A stretch of 64,000 nucleotides of DNA. It comes from an uncultured Clostridium sp. GTDB lineage: Bacteria > Bacillota > Clostridia > Clostridiales > Clostridiaceae. The stretch spans positions 16,424 through 80,423 of the forward strand of contig CAIFEX010000013.1 of assembly GCA_903789665.1 (NCBI GenBank). The letters run 5' to 3'. Within the stretch, counting starts at the first letter, position 1; each line of letters begins with the position of its first letter. Of this stretch, positions 8,561-17,559 are shown piece after piece. Under the pieces are notes generated by a model. That model searched no databases. It was given only the letters and a program-made list of their open reading frames with translations, and was not told where the DNA came from. The position numbers and the translations under genes are program-made.

Positions 8561-9130
8561 ATGAAACTTGTATGTATAGGGGACAGTCTAACTTATGGAT
8601 ATGGAATTAAGAGAGAGCAGTCCTGGACTAATGTTCTAAAAGATAAAATTGGAATTGAAGTTATAAATAAAGGAATATCAGGGGATACTTCAAATGGCAT
8701 GCTTTCACGACTTTACAATGATGTTATTTTAAACAGGCCCGATGAAGCCGTGATCATGGGCGGGATAAACGATCTTTTATGGGGCTTGGACATAAAGCAA
8801 ATTACATCAAATCTTGCTTCCATGGCATTTCAGCTTATGCAAAATTGCGTAAAACCTGTATTTGGATTGTCAATACCAGTTTGTACCGGATGGGCAAGAA
8901 AAAAATGGGGATTTATGTCTGACTTTATCAATATAAATGAAAATTTGAAGAAGTTAAATGACGGTATAATAAAATTTTCCAGAGGTTATAATATCGGTAT
9001 AATAGATTTTTATTCAAATTTTATCGATGTAAATGGAGAAGGACAGAGAAGGTATTATATTGACGGAGTGCATTTAAATGCTGCCGGGAATTTAAAAATG
9101 ACAGATATTATTTTATTTTCATTGGTCTAA
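8561..9130 (+). CDS. SGNH/GDSL-type esterase or lipase
   Basis: A 189-residue single-domain SGNH hydrolase: block I GDSLTYGYG with the nucleophile serine at residue 9, block II glycine in ISGDTS, block III GGINDLLWG with the catalytic asparagine, and block V DGVHLN with Asp and His. No signal peptide is visible, so it is probably cytosolic. The family includes thioesterase/lysophospholipase and arylesterase enzymes; the substrate here is unknown. It is a separate unit after the dehydrogenase operon hairpin. Confidence 0.85.
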   Translation: MKLVCIGDSLTYGYGIKREQSWTNVLKDKIGIEVINKGISGDTSNGMLSRLYNDVILNRPDEAVIMGGINDLLWGLDIKQITSNLASMAFQLMQNCVKPVFGLSIPVCTGWARKKWGFMSDFININENLKKLNDGIIKFSRGYNIGIIDFYSNFIDVNGEGQRRYYIDGVHLNAAGNLKMTDIILFSLV

Positions 9131-9199
9131 ACATTCATATGAGTAAATTTTTTTTAATATAATACTCTAGGATCTTTATTTGGGGAGAGTATTATATTT

Positions 9200-10507
9200 A
9201 TGAAAAAATTGTTAAAAGTCTTATCAATACTTATATTTATATCCGCAGCAGCTTTTACAATTCAATTTTACTTCAATAAAACACATCCTAAAATTCAGGT
9301 TGAGCTGAAAGATAATGCTCTGAGCTGCAATTTGAAATACAGTGGATTAGAGGGCTCGGTTGATTTCACCAAAGATGAGAAAAACAATTATTATATAGCT
9401 TATAAGGACAGAATACAGGTTATAGGGAAGAACGGAAAGAGCCGTGATATAATGAAAGACCCTGTATTGGATATTCACAGTATAGATTACTCTAAAGATA
9501 ATCTATATTATTCTTCAGGGGATAAAATATATCGTTATAATTTAAAGCAGGGTAAAAATACGGTCCTTTTAAAGAATATACCCAATTACGGTGACTATAA
9601 GGACAGCCTGCTGAGAATAAATGGAGATTGTATATATATTTCCATAGGGTCTGCAACTAATTCTGCTGTAGTTGGGGATGATAATAAATGGGTTAAGGAA
9701 AATTTCTATGCCCATGATGTAACTCCGGAGGATATAACTTTAGGGGGAATCAATTTTGGAAAATACAGGAGAGGGGCATTTCAAAGCTACAATACAAGGA
9801 GTCTGAAAGGCCAGATAGTGCCAAAACATTTTCCAGGAAACGCTTCTGTTATAACCTATGATATAAATAATGGAAACAGTGAAACCTTTGCTTGGGGAAT
9901 AAGAAATATAAACGGAATGGATTTTACCAGCACAAATAAGCTCATATGCAGCGTGGGAGGCATGGAAAATAGAGGCAGCAGGCCTGTTGTAGGAGACACG
10001 GATTACATATATGAGATAAAAAAAGGAATATGGTATGGGTGGCCGGACTACAGCGGCGGAGACCCTGTTATTTCTCCGAAGTTTAAAAGTGTGAAGGGAT
10101 CACCGCTGCAATTCGTACTCGACAATCATCCGAGTACGAATCCGCCGGCTCCGCTGTATCAGCACAAGAATGTCGGAACACTTGGGTCCATAGCTGTGGA
10201 TTCAAGTGGAAACTTGAAATCAAAGGACTGTATATTTTTTTACGATAATTCGGATAATATGATCTATAGTTCCCGCGGTGCAGGTTCTCCATTGGCAGAA
10301 ATTGAGCTTGGAAAAAATTCAATAATATCCAGCATGAAGATATGCGATGAATCACTGATGATACTTGACGAGAAAGAAGGTTACCTATATAGTATAAAAA
10401 GAGGTAAGGTCAACGCAGGGACGGAAATTGGCAGGAATATTTATTTATACTTACTTTTAACAGTAATACTCAGCATTATATTGATTTTAAAAAATCAAAA
10501 TTCCTAG
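9200..10507 (+). CDS. Membrane-anchored glucose/sorbosone dehydrogenase-like beta-propeller
   Basis: A 435-residue protein with an N-terminal hydrophobic segment (about 4-25, probable signal anchor), an extracytoplasmic beta-propeller and a C-terminal membrane segment (about 413-430) followed by a short charged tail. WGIRNINGMDF, GDTDYIYEIKKG and YGWPDYSGG match the soluble aldose (PQQ-type) dehydrogenase-like propeller family. Whether it binds PQQ or has enzyme activity is not evident; a clostridial host makes a PQQ enzyme unlikely. The phospholipase C-like gene follows after 38 bases, and the two may form one unit. Confidence 0.7.
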   Translation: MKKLLKVLSILIFISAAAFTIQFYFNKTHPKIQVELKDNALSCNLKYSGLEGSVDFTKDEKNNYYIAYKDRIQVIGKNGKSRDIMKDPVLDIHSIDYSKDNLYYSSGDKIYRYNLKQGKNTVLLKNIPNYGDYKDSLLRINGDCIYISIGSATNSAVVGDDNKWVKENFYAHDVTPEDITLGGINFGKYRRGAFQSYNTRSLKGQIVPKHFPGNASVITYDINNGNSETFAWGIRNINGMDFTSTNKLICSVGGMENRGSRPVVGDTDYIYEIKKGIWYGWPDYSGGDPVISPKFKSVKGSPLQFVLDNHPSTNPPAPLYQHKNVGTLGSIAVDSSGNLKSKDCIFFYDNSDNMIYSSRGAGSPLAEIELGKNSIISSMKICDESLMILDEKEGYLYSIKRGKVNAGTEIGRNIYLYLLLTVILSIILILKNQNS

Positions 10508-10545
10508 AATTATAATATTATATTTAAAGAGGAGATTATTTTTGG

Positions 10546-11262
10546 ATGAAACATGGAATTGAAAAAACTTATGGAAGTGCTGTTAAAGGTATATTCTTTG
10601 CGGTAAACCCACTTAAGAAGAGGATTATGAAGACCAACTGCACTGTGCATAAATTTATAATTATACAGGCTATAGAGATATTGAAAATCAATGGATATTC
10701 GAAAGAGTATGATTTTTTTAGAAAATATGTAAGAGCTTTGAATATTGGAGTCACCTGGGCGGATCAGGATTTTAAAAGTTCAAATCATTTTTATCATATA
10801 ACCAGGGGCAGAGGATTATATGGCTTCTCGGATGCACTTACAGAATGCAAAAAATATTACAGCAAATCAATGCAGTTTTTAAAAGGCGGAGAAATTCAAA
10901 GGGCATTGTTCTACTTTGGAGCATCCTGCCACCTTGTCCAGGATGTTACAGTGCCGCAGCATGTGAATAACAAACTTTTAAACAGCCATAGAAAATTTGA
11001 ACTCTGGATAATAGGCAGGCTTTTGACGGATTACTCCTTTACTACGAATGAATCACCTATAGTGTATGAAAAGGTGGATGATTTCATAAAAAATAATGCC
11101 ATAATGGCAAATAGCACTTATATAAAAAATAGGAATATAGAATCTAGAGAGGAAAGATATAGTAAAATATCCACGGTTATTATAAGAGAAGCTGAGAGAA
11201 CTACGGCAGGGTTTATGGTAAAATACTTTAACGAGATCAAAAATTCTAAAATTCTTCCATAG
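10546..11262 (+). CDS. Zinc-dependent phospholipase C family protein
   Basis: The 238 residues carry the zinc-ligand pattern of bacterial phospholipase C (alpha-toxin type): an early VH (about residue 29-30), TWADQDFKSSNHFYH, then YFGASCHLVQDVTVPQHVNN and a following H..FE. Family members hydrolyse phospholipid head groups using three zinc ions. Unlike secreted members it shows no convincing signal peptide; the N-terminus is basic and only mildly hydrophobic. AGAGGAG lies 11 bases before the ATG. A housekeeping role in phospholipid turnover or a non-classical location are both possible. Confidence 0.75.
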   Translation: MKHGIEKTYGSAVKGIFFAVNPLKKRIMKTNCTVHKFIIIQAIEILKINGYSKEYDFFRKYVRALNIGVTWADQDFKSSNHFYHITRGRGLYGFSDALTECKKYYSKSMQFLKGGEIQRALFYFGASCHLVQDVTVPQHVNNKLLNSHRKFELWIIGRLLTDYSFTTNESPIVYEKVDDFIKNNAIMANSTYIKNRNIESREERYSKISTVIIREAERTTAGFMVKYFNEIKNSKILP

Positions 11263-11355
11263 ATTGGAGGATTTTTTTTTCTTTTACAGAACATATACAG
11301 TAGATAATAACATATTATGTATTTTATCCGAATATTACGGGGGACAGTGATTTAA

Positions 11356-11895
11356 TTGAATAAAAGTATATTTATAAATATGGAAAACGAGATATTTAAG
11401 GGAAGTTTACTGGACATAGGACTTAGCAATCAGGGTATAGTATATAATATATATAAGCAGTTTAACGATGACATAAATGTTGAATATATAAACGGGAAGG
11501 ATGAACAGGAAAACATAAGGGAGAACTATTATGATAATTGCATAATGCTTTTTTCTTTTGACCGTATGTGCTTTAATTTTAAAAAGAAAAATTTTATAAT
11601 GGACATACATAGATATTTAAATAAAAATGGACTTTTACACATATGGGATATAGACAAGGGCTATAATAAAATTTTCTATGGTGATATAAAGATAGCAATA
11701 CCGGGCGGAAAGCTTAAAAAGATAAAAATAAGAGATTTTAATATTTTAAAAAACAGTTCTAAGGAGAATACCTTAAAACTGCTGGACGGATATTTTGAAA
11801 TTCTGGATTCTAGAAATTCAGATGGAATTTATTATATAAAAGCCAGGAAAAAAAATCCGCTGGTTAAAAATCATGATGATTTGGAGGCAAACTAA
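11356..11895 (+). CDS. Class I SAM methyltransferase-like protein, degenerate
   Basis: A 179-residue protein with a Rossmann-like pattern: SLLDIGLSNQGIVYNIY resembles motif I, MLFSFDRMCF motif II/III, and IHRYLNKNGLLHIWD the post-motif found in many methyltransferases. The glycine-rich loop lacks the usual GxGxG, so binding of SAM is uncertain. The start is TTG 11356 after GGGGGACAGTGA. Its stop is 8 bases before the radical SAM gene, which has no well-spaced ribosome site of its own, so the two are probably translationally coupled and functionally linked. Confidence 0.5.
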   Translation: MNKSIFINMENEIFKGSLLDIGLSNQGIVYNIYKQFNDDINVEYINGKDEQENIRENYYDNCIMLFSFDRMCFNFKKKNFIMDIHRYLNKNGLLHIWDIDKGYNKIFYGDIKIAIPGGKLKKIKIRDFNILKNSSKENTLKLLDGYFEILDSRNSDGIYYIKARKKNPLVKNHDDLEAN

Positions 11896-11903
11896 AATAT
11901 TAT

Positions 11904-13613
11904 ATGAAGATATTATTGACTGCATTAAATTCAAAATATATTCACAGCAATTTAGCAATAAGATATTTAAGGGCTTATACTGAAAAGCTTGATTATAACT
12001 GCACTATAAGAGAATTTACCATAAATGACATACTGGAAAGGGTACTGGAGGAAATTATGGGTGAAAATCCTGATATAGTGGCTTTTTCCTGCTACATATG
12101 GAATATAGAGTATGTCAAATCCCTGGCTGTACTCATTAAACTTGTAAACCCCAAAATCAAAATTTTGTACGGCGGACCGGAAGTATCCTATGACAGCCGT
12201 GAATTTTTGAAAAGTACTGCGGGAGATTATGTAATAATAGGGGAAGGAGAAGAAACTTACAGTGAATTTGTAAAATTTCTGATAGAATATTTTCAAAATT
12301 CAAAGGAAATGACAAATGAGAGTGTTTTTTCAAATTTCAGGAATATAAAGGGCCTTTGTTTTAGGTGGCAGGACGGGATAATTTTAAATGAACCAAGAAA
12401 ATTAATGGATATGGATAAAATAGCATTTCCCTATGATCTAGAAGAAGATTTCCGGCACAAGATAATTTACTATGAATCCAGCAGAGGATGTCCGTTTAAC
12501 TGCAAATACTGCCTTTCTTCCACTATCAAAGGTGTCAGATTTCTCAACGTCGAAAGAGTGAAAAAAGAACTTGAGTTTTTGATAACAAAAAATATAAGTC
12601 TTATAAAGTTTGTAGATAGAACATTTAACTGCAATCATGAGTTTACTGTTGAACTCTGGAAATTTATAATAGATTTGGATACGGATATTACATTTCACTT
12701 TGAAATTTCAGCAGATGTCCTTACCAGCGATGAAATAGAACTACTTCAAAAAGCCCCTAAAGGGAGAATTCAGCTTGAAGTAGGAGTTCAGACTACAAAT
12801 GATGAGATTTTGAGCAATATAGACAGGTATGTTAAATTTAAGGAAATAGAAGAGAAAGTTAAAAAGGTTGAAAAATATCACAATGTAAGACAGCATCTCG
12901 ATTTAATAGCAGGGCTTCCAGGAGAAGATTTTAAATCATTCAAAAAATCCTTCAATGACGTGTATTCTTTAAGGCCGGATGAAATTCAGCTTGGTTTTCT
13001 GAAACTTTTAAAAGGTTCTTCAATGAGGGAGGAGGCAAAAAATTGGGGTATGGTGTATTCCCCCTATGCCCCTTATGAAATCTTGAGAACTGACAGCATA
13101 AGTTACAGGGAGCTTGTTATATTGAAAAGGGTGGAAAAGGTAGTAGATAAATACTATAATTCTGGAAAATTTATACATATAGTGGACTATTTTGTGGCCA
13201 GATTTGAAACGGCTTTTGATTTTTATTATGAACTCGGCATGTTTTTTTATAAAAATGGATATCTTAGCAGAAATATATCATCTGTGGAATATTACAGGGT
13301 ATTTATAGAATTTGAAAAACAGTTCCTAAATGAAAAAAGCATTGAATTAAATGAAATAATAAAATATGATTATCTTAAATTCAACAAAAAAAGGTGGCTC
13401 CCTGATTTTCTTGTGAGATATAAAAATAAAAATGAAGAGAAACTTTTAAAACAAAAAATAAAGGATAAAGGCACAGTGCTGTCAAAAAATTATCATATAG
13501 AAAAGTTTTCTATAAATATAGAAAAACTTTTAAGAGACTCTCGCATAGAGAAAAAAGACGGATATGTGATATTTGACGGAAAAAGAGAATTGTATTTTTT
13601 TGATCACTTTTAA
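11904..13613 (+). CDS. B12-binding-domain radical SAM protein
   Basis: The 569 residues have an N-terminal cobalamin-binding-like Rossmann domain (about 1-140, with NPDIVAFSCYIWN and YGGPEVSYD), a radical SAM core with the cluster motif CPFNCKYC near 195-202, and a long C-terminal region typical of DUF4080-containing members. The reaction is not known. The nearest ribosome site (TTGGAGG at 11880-11886) is 17 bases from the ATG, so translation is likely coupled to the upstream gene. No operon partner names a substrate. Confidence 0.82.
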   Translation: MKILLTALNSKYIHSNLAIRYLRAYTEKLDYNCTIREFTINDILERVLEEIMGENPDIVAFSCYIWNIEYVKSLAVLIKLVNPKIKILYGGPEVSYDSREFLKSTAGDYVIIGEGEETYSEFVKFLIEYFQNSKEMTNESVFSNFRNIKGLCFRWQDGIILNEPRKLMDMDKIAFPYDLEEDFRHKIIYYESSRGCPFNCKYCLSSTIKGVRFLNVERVKKELEFLITKNISLIKFVDRTFNCNHEFTVELWKFIIDLDTDITFHFEISADVLTSDEIELLQKAPKGRIQLEVGVQTTNDEILSNIDRYVKFKEIEEKVKKVEKYHNVRQHLDLIAGLPGEDFKSFKKSFNDVYSLRPDEIQLGFLKLLKGSSMREEAKNWGMVYSPYAPYEILRTDSISYRELVILKRVEKVVDKYYNSGKFIHIVDYFVARFETAFDFYYELGMFFYKNGYLSRNISSVEYYRVFIEFEKQFLNEKSIELNEIIKYDYLKFNKKRWLPDFLVRYKNKNEEKLLKQKIKDKGTVLSKNYHIEKFSINIEKLLRDSRIEKKDGYVIFDGKRELYFFDHF

Positions 13614-13636
13614 ATTACAGTAAAGGAGTTGGTATC

Positions 13637-13942
13637 GTGAAACTGACTATCGATGACAGGGCTCTTGATTATGCGAAAGAAAAAGGCGGAGATTTTGTAG
13701 TTAAAACTATTTCTGCAGGTGGAGGGTGCTGTTCTATGGAAGTGCGGGATATAATTATAGAATTTTCAGAGGAATTCAAGGGAAGCAGAAAGATATTCAA
13801 CAAGTACAGCTACAAAGGTGTAAATGTATATGTGGAAAGAGGACTTGAAATGGAGGAGGAGGTACTCATATATGAAAAGGTAGAATTGCCTTTGATTGGC
13901 AAACGATTTGGTTCAAAAGGTATCTATGTAAAGTATCTATGA
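13637..13942 (+). CDS. CC/Se motif family protein
   Basis: A 101-residue protein with a central GGGCCS motif (near residues 29-34). I recognise this as the CC/Se motif family, small IscA/HesB-like proteins in which one cysteine is selenocysteine in some organisms; here both positions are encoded as cysteine. Function unknown, possibly redox or metal handling. The start is GTG with AAAGGAG upstream. It follows the radical SAM gene by 23 bases and precedes a two-way terminator. Confidence 0.7.
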   Translation: MKLTIDDRALDYAKEKGGDFVVKTISAGGGCCSMEVRDIIIEFSEEFKGSRKIFNKYSYKGVNVYVERGLEMEEEVLIYEKVELPLIGKRFGSKGIYVKYL

Positions 13943-13965
13943 ATTGTTTTTTTAAGTTGAACGTC

Positions 13966-14004
13966 AAATAGAATTGCCCATTTCAGGACAATTCTATTTT
14001 ATTT
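13966..14004. terminator. Two-way terminator between the CC/Se gene and def
   Basis: Perfect 11-base arms AAATAGAATTG / CAATTCTATTT (13966-13976 and 13989-13999), extended by two G-C pairs inside, then TTTTATTTT on the plus strand. It serves convergent genes. Confidence 0.7.
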
Positions 14005-14481
14005 TCAGTTGGAGTCTTTTACCTTATATATTTTTTTTGCTTTATCTGTATACAAGATGCCAAATAGATGATCTATTTCATGGCAAAATACGTTGGATAA
14101 AATACCATCTACCTTATAGGTCATCTCACTGCCTTTTATATCCTGATATGTTACCAGGATTTTTTTTGGCCTTATTACAATCCCCTCGTAGCCTGGATAA
14201 CTTAAACAGCCCTCTACACTTTCCTGCTTTCCTATTTTTTTGATTATTTTGGGGTTTATTAAAATTATAGGCTTGAAATCTTTTTCCTTTAAATCTATGA
14301 CTATAATTTTCTTGAGTACTCCTATTTGAGGAGCAGCAAGTCCGACACCACCGGGGTTATTATCCAGCGTGTCTTTGAGATCTTCTACAACTTTTAAAGT
14401 TTCATCATTTATTTCTTTTACCGGTCTGCTGACTCTTTTCAATAATTTATTTCCAAATTGTAATATCTCTTTTACTGCCAA
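14005..14481 (-). CDS. def: Peptide deformylase
   Basis: Removes the N-formyl group from new proteins. The three family motifs are present: GVGLAAPQIG, EGCLSYP and HEIDH, which supply the metal-binding Cys and two His and the catalytic Glu. The start is set at TTG 14481 (158 residues, beginning (M)AVKEILQFGNKLLKR as usual for the family), because AGGAAGGAG lies just upstream. An in-frame ATG at 14526 would add 15 atypical residues. Confidence 0.94.
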   Translation of the reverse strand: MAVKEILQFGNKLLKRVSRPVKEINDETLKVVEDLKDTLDNNPGGVGLAAPQIGVLKKIIVIDLKEKDFKPIILINPKIIKKIGKQESVEGCLSYPGYEGIVIRPKKILVTYQDIKGSEMTYKVDGILSNVFCHEIDHLFGILYTDKAKKIYKVKDSN

Positions 14482-14628
14482 GTATATTATCTCCTTCCTG
14501 TATCCATCGATAAATAAATTATACATTTATTTCATTAAAGGATCAATTTAGATCTCCCGGTTTTAAAAATGCTATAATGTTAAATATAAAATTATCTTTG
14601 AGTATAATGAATGAGAGAAGGGATAATA

Positions 14629-16932
14629 TTGTCCATAGATTCTGGTGAAATGAAAATAGAAAGGACACATTTAAAGGACACTTTAAAATGGGTAGAATCA
14701 GAAATAAAAGATATGAGGCAAAATGATCAAAAATTGGAGATAATTATAGACAAATTGAGAAAGCAGGCCAAAGGGAAATATAATGAGGAACTCGATACAA
14801 AAGAAAAACTTTATGGCATTACCCATAAAAGTCTTGAAAAGTATGAAGAGAGCAGAAAAAAACCTTATTTTGGAAGAATTGATTTTAGAGAATATAAAAA
14901 TGAAAAGGAAACTTTTTATATAGGTAAATTTGGGCTTGGAGATATACAAAATGGAGATGAAAAAGTAATTGACTGGAGAGCTCCCATAGCGGATTTATAC
15001 TATAGTGGCGTGGAGGGGAAAACTTTTTACAGATCTCCCGTTGGCATAGTAAACGGGGAACTGAGCCTGAAAAGGAAATTTTTGATTGAAAACGGAGAAT
15101 TGAAAGATGCCTTTGACGAGGGCATAAATGAGATAGTTCTAAAATCCAATAGGGAAGAGGGGAATCCACTAGTAGATGAATTTCTAAAGATAAATTTAAA
15201 CCAGAGTGTAAACAACAGGCTTAAAAATGTAGTTGCAACTATTCAAAAAGAGCAAAACAATATAATAAGAGCTGAAAAGAACATGACTCTTATGTTTCAA
15301 GGTGCCGCCGGTTCTGGAAAAACTACGGTAGCCTTATATAGACTGGCTTATTTGCTTTATAGATATAAGGGCAGGTTAAATGGGAAAGATGTTTTGATCA
15401 TAGCACCAAATAAGCTTTTCCTGAATTACATATCGGATATACTCCCGGATTTGGGGATAGATGAGGTAAAACAGATGACTTTTGAAGGCATGTGCAGTAA
15501 AATATTACACATTAAAGGCAAAATATATTCAAAGGGTAAGAAGCTGTCGGATATACTTGAAAACAAGCAGTATTCTTCCATCAAGAACATAACATTGAAC
15601 AGCCGCATAAAGGGAAGTATTTTATATAGGGAATTGATAGACGAGTACATAGAATATATTGAAAAAAAAGATTTAAACATAGATGATATAAAGGTAGACA
15701 ATTATATTCTATTTGACAAAAGTGAAATATGCAGGCTGTATTCGGAGGATATGAAGTATCTGCCTGCCAATCAAAAAAAGTACAAAATAAAAAAATATTT
15801 TGAACTGAAAATAGACGATAAAATAAGAAAGGTCATAAATAAGGTAGATTTTCTTTATGATTATCAAATTGCCAGATTGAAAAGAACTGTGAAAGACGGC
15901 CCGGATAAAAGAAAAGAGATTAGAAACATATATGATAAAAGGGATAGGAAGAGGGTACATATAATGACCCAGGCCAGAAAAAATTTTGATGATTATTTTC
16001 ATAGCTGGATTGAGGTGGACACATCTAGACTCTATGAAAATTTTCTGACAGAAGAAGAAGTATTTGAAAAGATCATAGCAAAAAGACTTTCTAAAACATG
16101 CTGGAACAACCTGGTAAGAGAAACAAAATTGAATGTTGAAAATAATATTGTAGACAGCGACGATCTGGCAGCTCTCTGCTATTTGAAATTTAAAATAGAG
16201 GGAGTGCCTAAAAAATTCAAATATAAATATCTTGTTGTGGATGAAGCACAGGATTACAGTAATTTTGAAATGGCAGTTTTAAGGAAAATAAGCACAAATG
16301 CTTCTATGACCATAGTGGGGGATATTGCCCAAGGCATATATGATTATAGGGGCATATCCGATTGGAATGACATTTCAAAAAATATTTTTAAGGAAAGTAC
16401 AAAATTTTTTCAGCTGACCCAGAGCTACCGTTCTACAGTGGAGATAATGGAATTTGCCAACAAAGTGCTTAGACTTCAGAAAAACAATCTCAGCTCTGTA
16501 AAACCTACTTTGAGGCATGGTGATAAACCTAGGATATTTGAATTTACAAACAACAGGGATTTTAGTGGAAAACTGGATAAAATAGTAAAGAGAGTCCAAG
16601 AAAATGGTAAGAGTACCATAGCAGTTATAGGAAAAACTTCCACTCAATGTAGAAAAATCAGGAATTATTTAAAGAAATACAGTGCTTACAGCTGGAAGTT
16701 AATCAGGGAAAACGACAATGTATTGGAAGAAGAAAAGATGATAATTCCATCTTATATGACAAAGGGTCTGGAATTTGACTGCAGTGTAATATACAATTGT
16801 AACGAAGAAAATTATACTGAAAGTGAATTGGATAAGAAGATACTTTATGTAGCCCTTACGAGAGCCCTCCACATGGAATATATATTTTATTCGGGTAAAA
16901 TATCAAATATTATTAAATCCTGTGCCAGGTGA
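14629..16932 (+). CDS. helD: HelD-type superfamily 1 helicase (RNA polymerase recycling factor)
   Basis: HelD proteins pull stalled RNA polymerase off DNA using ATP. The 767 residues begin with a long charged coiled coil (about 5-70), as in Firmicute HelD, then the 1A domain with Walker A QGAAGSGKTT, an inserted arm region (about 270-500), Walker B LVVDEAQD, GDIAQGIYDYRG and QSYRS motifs, and a C-terminal helicase part with YVALTRAL. TTG 14629 is chosen because AGAAGGG is 6 bases upstream; ATG 14611 has no ribosome site. A DNA-repair helicase role is the alternative. Confidence 0.85.
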   Translation: MSIDSGEMKIERTHLKDTLKWVESEIKDMRQNDQKLEIIIDKLRKQAKGKYNEELDTKEKLYGITHKSLEKYEESRKKPYFGRIDFREYKNEKETFYIGKFGLGDIQNGDEKVIDWRAPIADLYYSGVEGKTFYRSPVGIVNGELSLKRKFLIENGELKDAFDEGINEIVLKSNREEGNPLVDEFLKINLNQSVNNRLKNVVATIQKEQNNIIRAEKNMTLMFQGAAGSGKTTVALYRLAYLLYRYKGRLNGKDVLIIAPNKLFLNYISDILPDLGIDEVKQMTFEGMCSKILHIKGKIYSKGKKLSDILENKQYSSIKNITLNSRIKGSILYRELIDEYIEYIEKKDLNIDDIKVDNYILFDKSEICRLYSEDMKYLPANQKKYKIKKYFELKIDDKIRKVINKVDFLYDYQIARLKRTVKDGPDKRKEIRNIYDKRDRKRVHIMTQARKNFDDYFHSWIEVDTSRLYENFLTEEEVFEKIIAKRLSKTCWNNLVRETKLNVENNIVDSDDLAALCYLKFKIEGVPKKFKYKYLVVDEAQDYSNFEMAVLRKISTNASMTIVGDIAQGIYDYRGISDWNDISKNIFKESTKFFQLTQSYRSTVEIMEFANKVLRLQKNNLSSVKPTLRHGDKPRIFEFTNNRDFSGKLDKIVKRVQENGKSTIAVIGKTSTQCRKIRNYLKKYSAYSWKLIRENDNVLEEEKMIIPSYMTKGLEFDCSVIYNCNEENYTESELDKKILYVALTRALHMEYIFYSGKISNIIKSCAR

Positions 16933-16959
16933 AAAAATTTAAAAAACATTTTGAAAACA

Positions 16960-16981
16960 GGGGGCTTCGGCCCCTTATTTT
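16960..16981 (+). terminator. Terminator after helD
   Basis: GGGGC-TTCG-GCCCC stem with a UUCG tetraloop followed by TTATTTT. Confidence 0.8.
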
Positions 16982-16997
16982 AACTATGTTAAAAAAT

Positions 16998-17162
16998 TTA
17001 ACTAACGGTATCCCTTTTTTGATATTCTAAAATTAGCTTGTCCAGTTTCTCACTGCACTTAACTACTGTTTCATCTGTAAGGCTGCCATTTTTTATCAAT
17101 AGATACAAAGTTTCTTTTAGATCATTTATTTTAGTATCCAAATTTGCTAAATCATTTTTCAT
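16998..17162 (-). CDS. Small Spo0E-like aspartyl-phosphate phosphatase
   Basis: A 54-residue gene. The translation starts MKNDLANLDTKINDL and contains VVKCSEKLDKLILEY, matching the Spo0E family core (S-x-x-LD-x-LI-x-x-Y). Spo0E proteins dephosphorylate Spo0A~P and delay sporulation. GTGGGGGAA lies upstream of the ATG at 17162. Two helices with no membrane segment fit the family. Whether it acts on Spo0A here is inferred. It lies opposite to and convergent with helD, separated by the UUCG terminator. Confidence 0.72.
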   Translation of the reverse strand: MKNDLANLDTKINDLKETLYLLIKNGSLTDETVVKCSEKLDKLILEYQKRDTVS

Positions 17163-17497
17163 CGTTATTCCCCCACAAGGTAACTTTATTACTCTTATAT
17201 TTTACCAGATAATAAAAAAATAAACATATCTTTTATTAGTCACTAAAATACAGCAAATTACAAAAATAAACATAATTTCTGTAGATAAGGTGTGGATTAT
17301 TCTGTGGAAAAAATGTGGAAAAAAAGAAAAATGTGTCTGTATATACTGATATAAAATGCTATGGAAAATTTTTCTAAAACAAAATAATGTCTAAAAGTTT
17401 TTTGTATATTTTAATAAAAATAATAAATTTTAATAATAAATGTCAATATGAAGCTCTATGATAGGCAGTTTGTTCAATTAGGCAAATCTGTCCGAGA
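17163..17497. other. Non-coding region upstream of hprK
   Basis: About 335 very AT-rich bases between the Spo0E-like gene and the hprK promoter. No ORF or RNA motif is seen apart from the three DnaA-box-like sites listed separately. Confidence 0.5.
17291..17322. promoter_or_regulatory. Three tandem DnaA-box-like 9-mers
   Basis: TGTGGATTA (17291), TGTGGAAAA (17303) and TGTGGAAAA (17314) each differ by one base from TGTGGATAA, the complement of the DnaA box TTATCCACA. They have the same orientation and are 12 and 11 bases apart, about one helical turn. They lie between divergent genes (spo0E-like and hprK). DnaA binding is inferred. Confidence 0.4.
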
Positions 17498-17526
17498 TTG
17501 ATACCCTCAATGCCTTTTGATATAAT
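17498..17526 (+). promoter_or_regulatory. Sigma-A-type promoter of hprK
   Basis: TTGATA (17498-17503), 17-base spacer, TATAAT (17521-17526), 33 bases before the hprK ATG. Confidence 0.75.
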
Positions 17527-17559
17527 TAATTTATGAGATGAATCACAAGGGGTGATAAG

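Noticed and set aside
13974..14243. 89-codon plus-strand ORF opposite def
   Set aside because: Lies opposite peptide deformylase and overlaps a terminator; hydrophobic content follows from def codons.
17038..17223. 61-codon plus-strand ORF
   Set aside because: Antisense to the Spo0E-like gene, which has the better ribosome site and family match.
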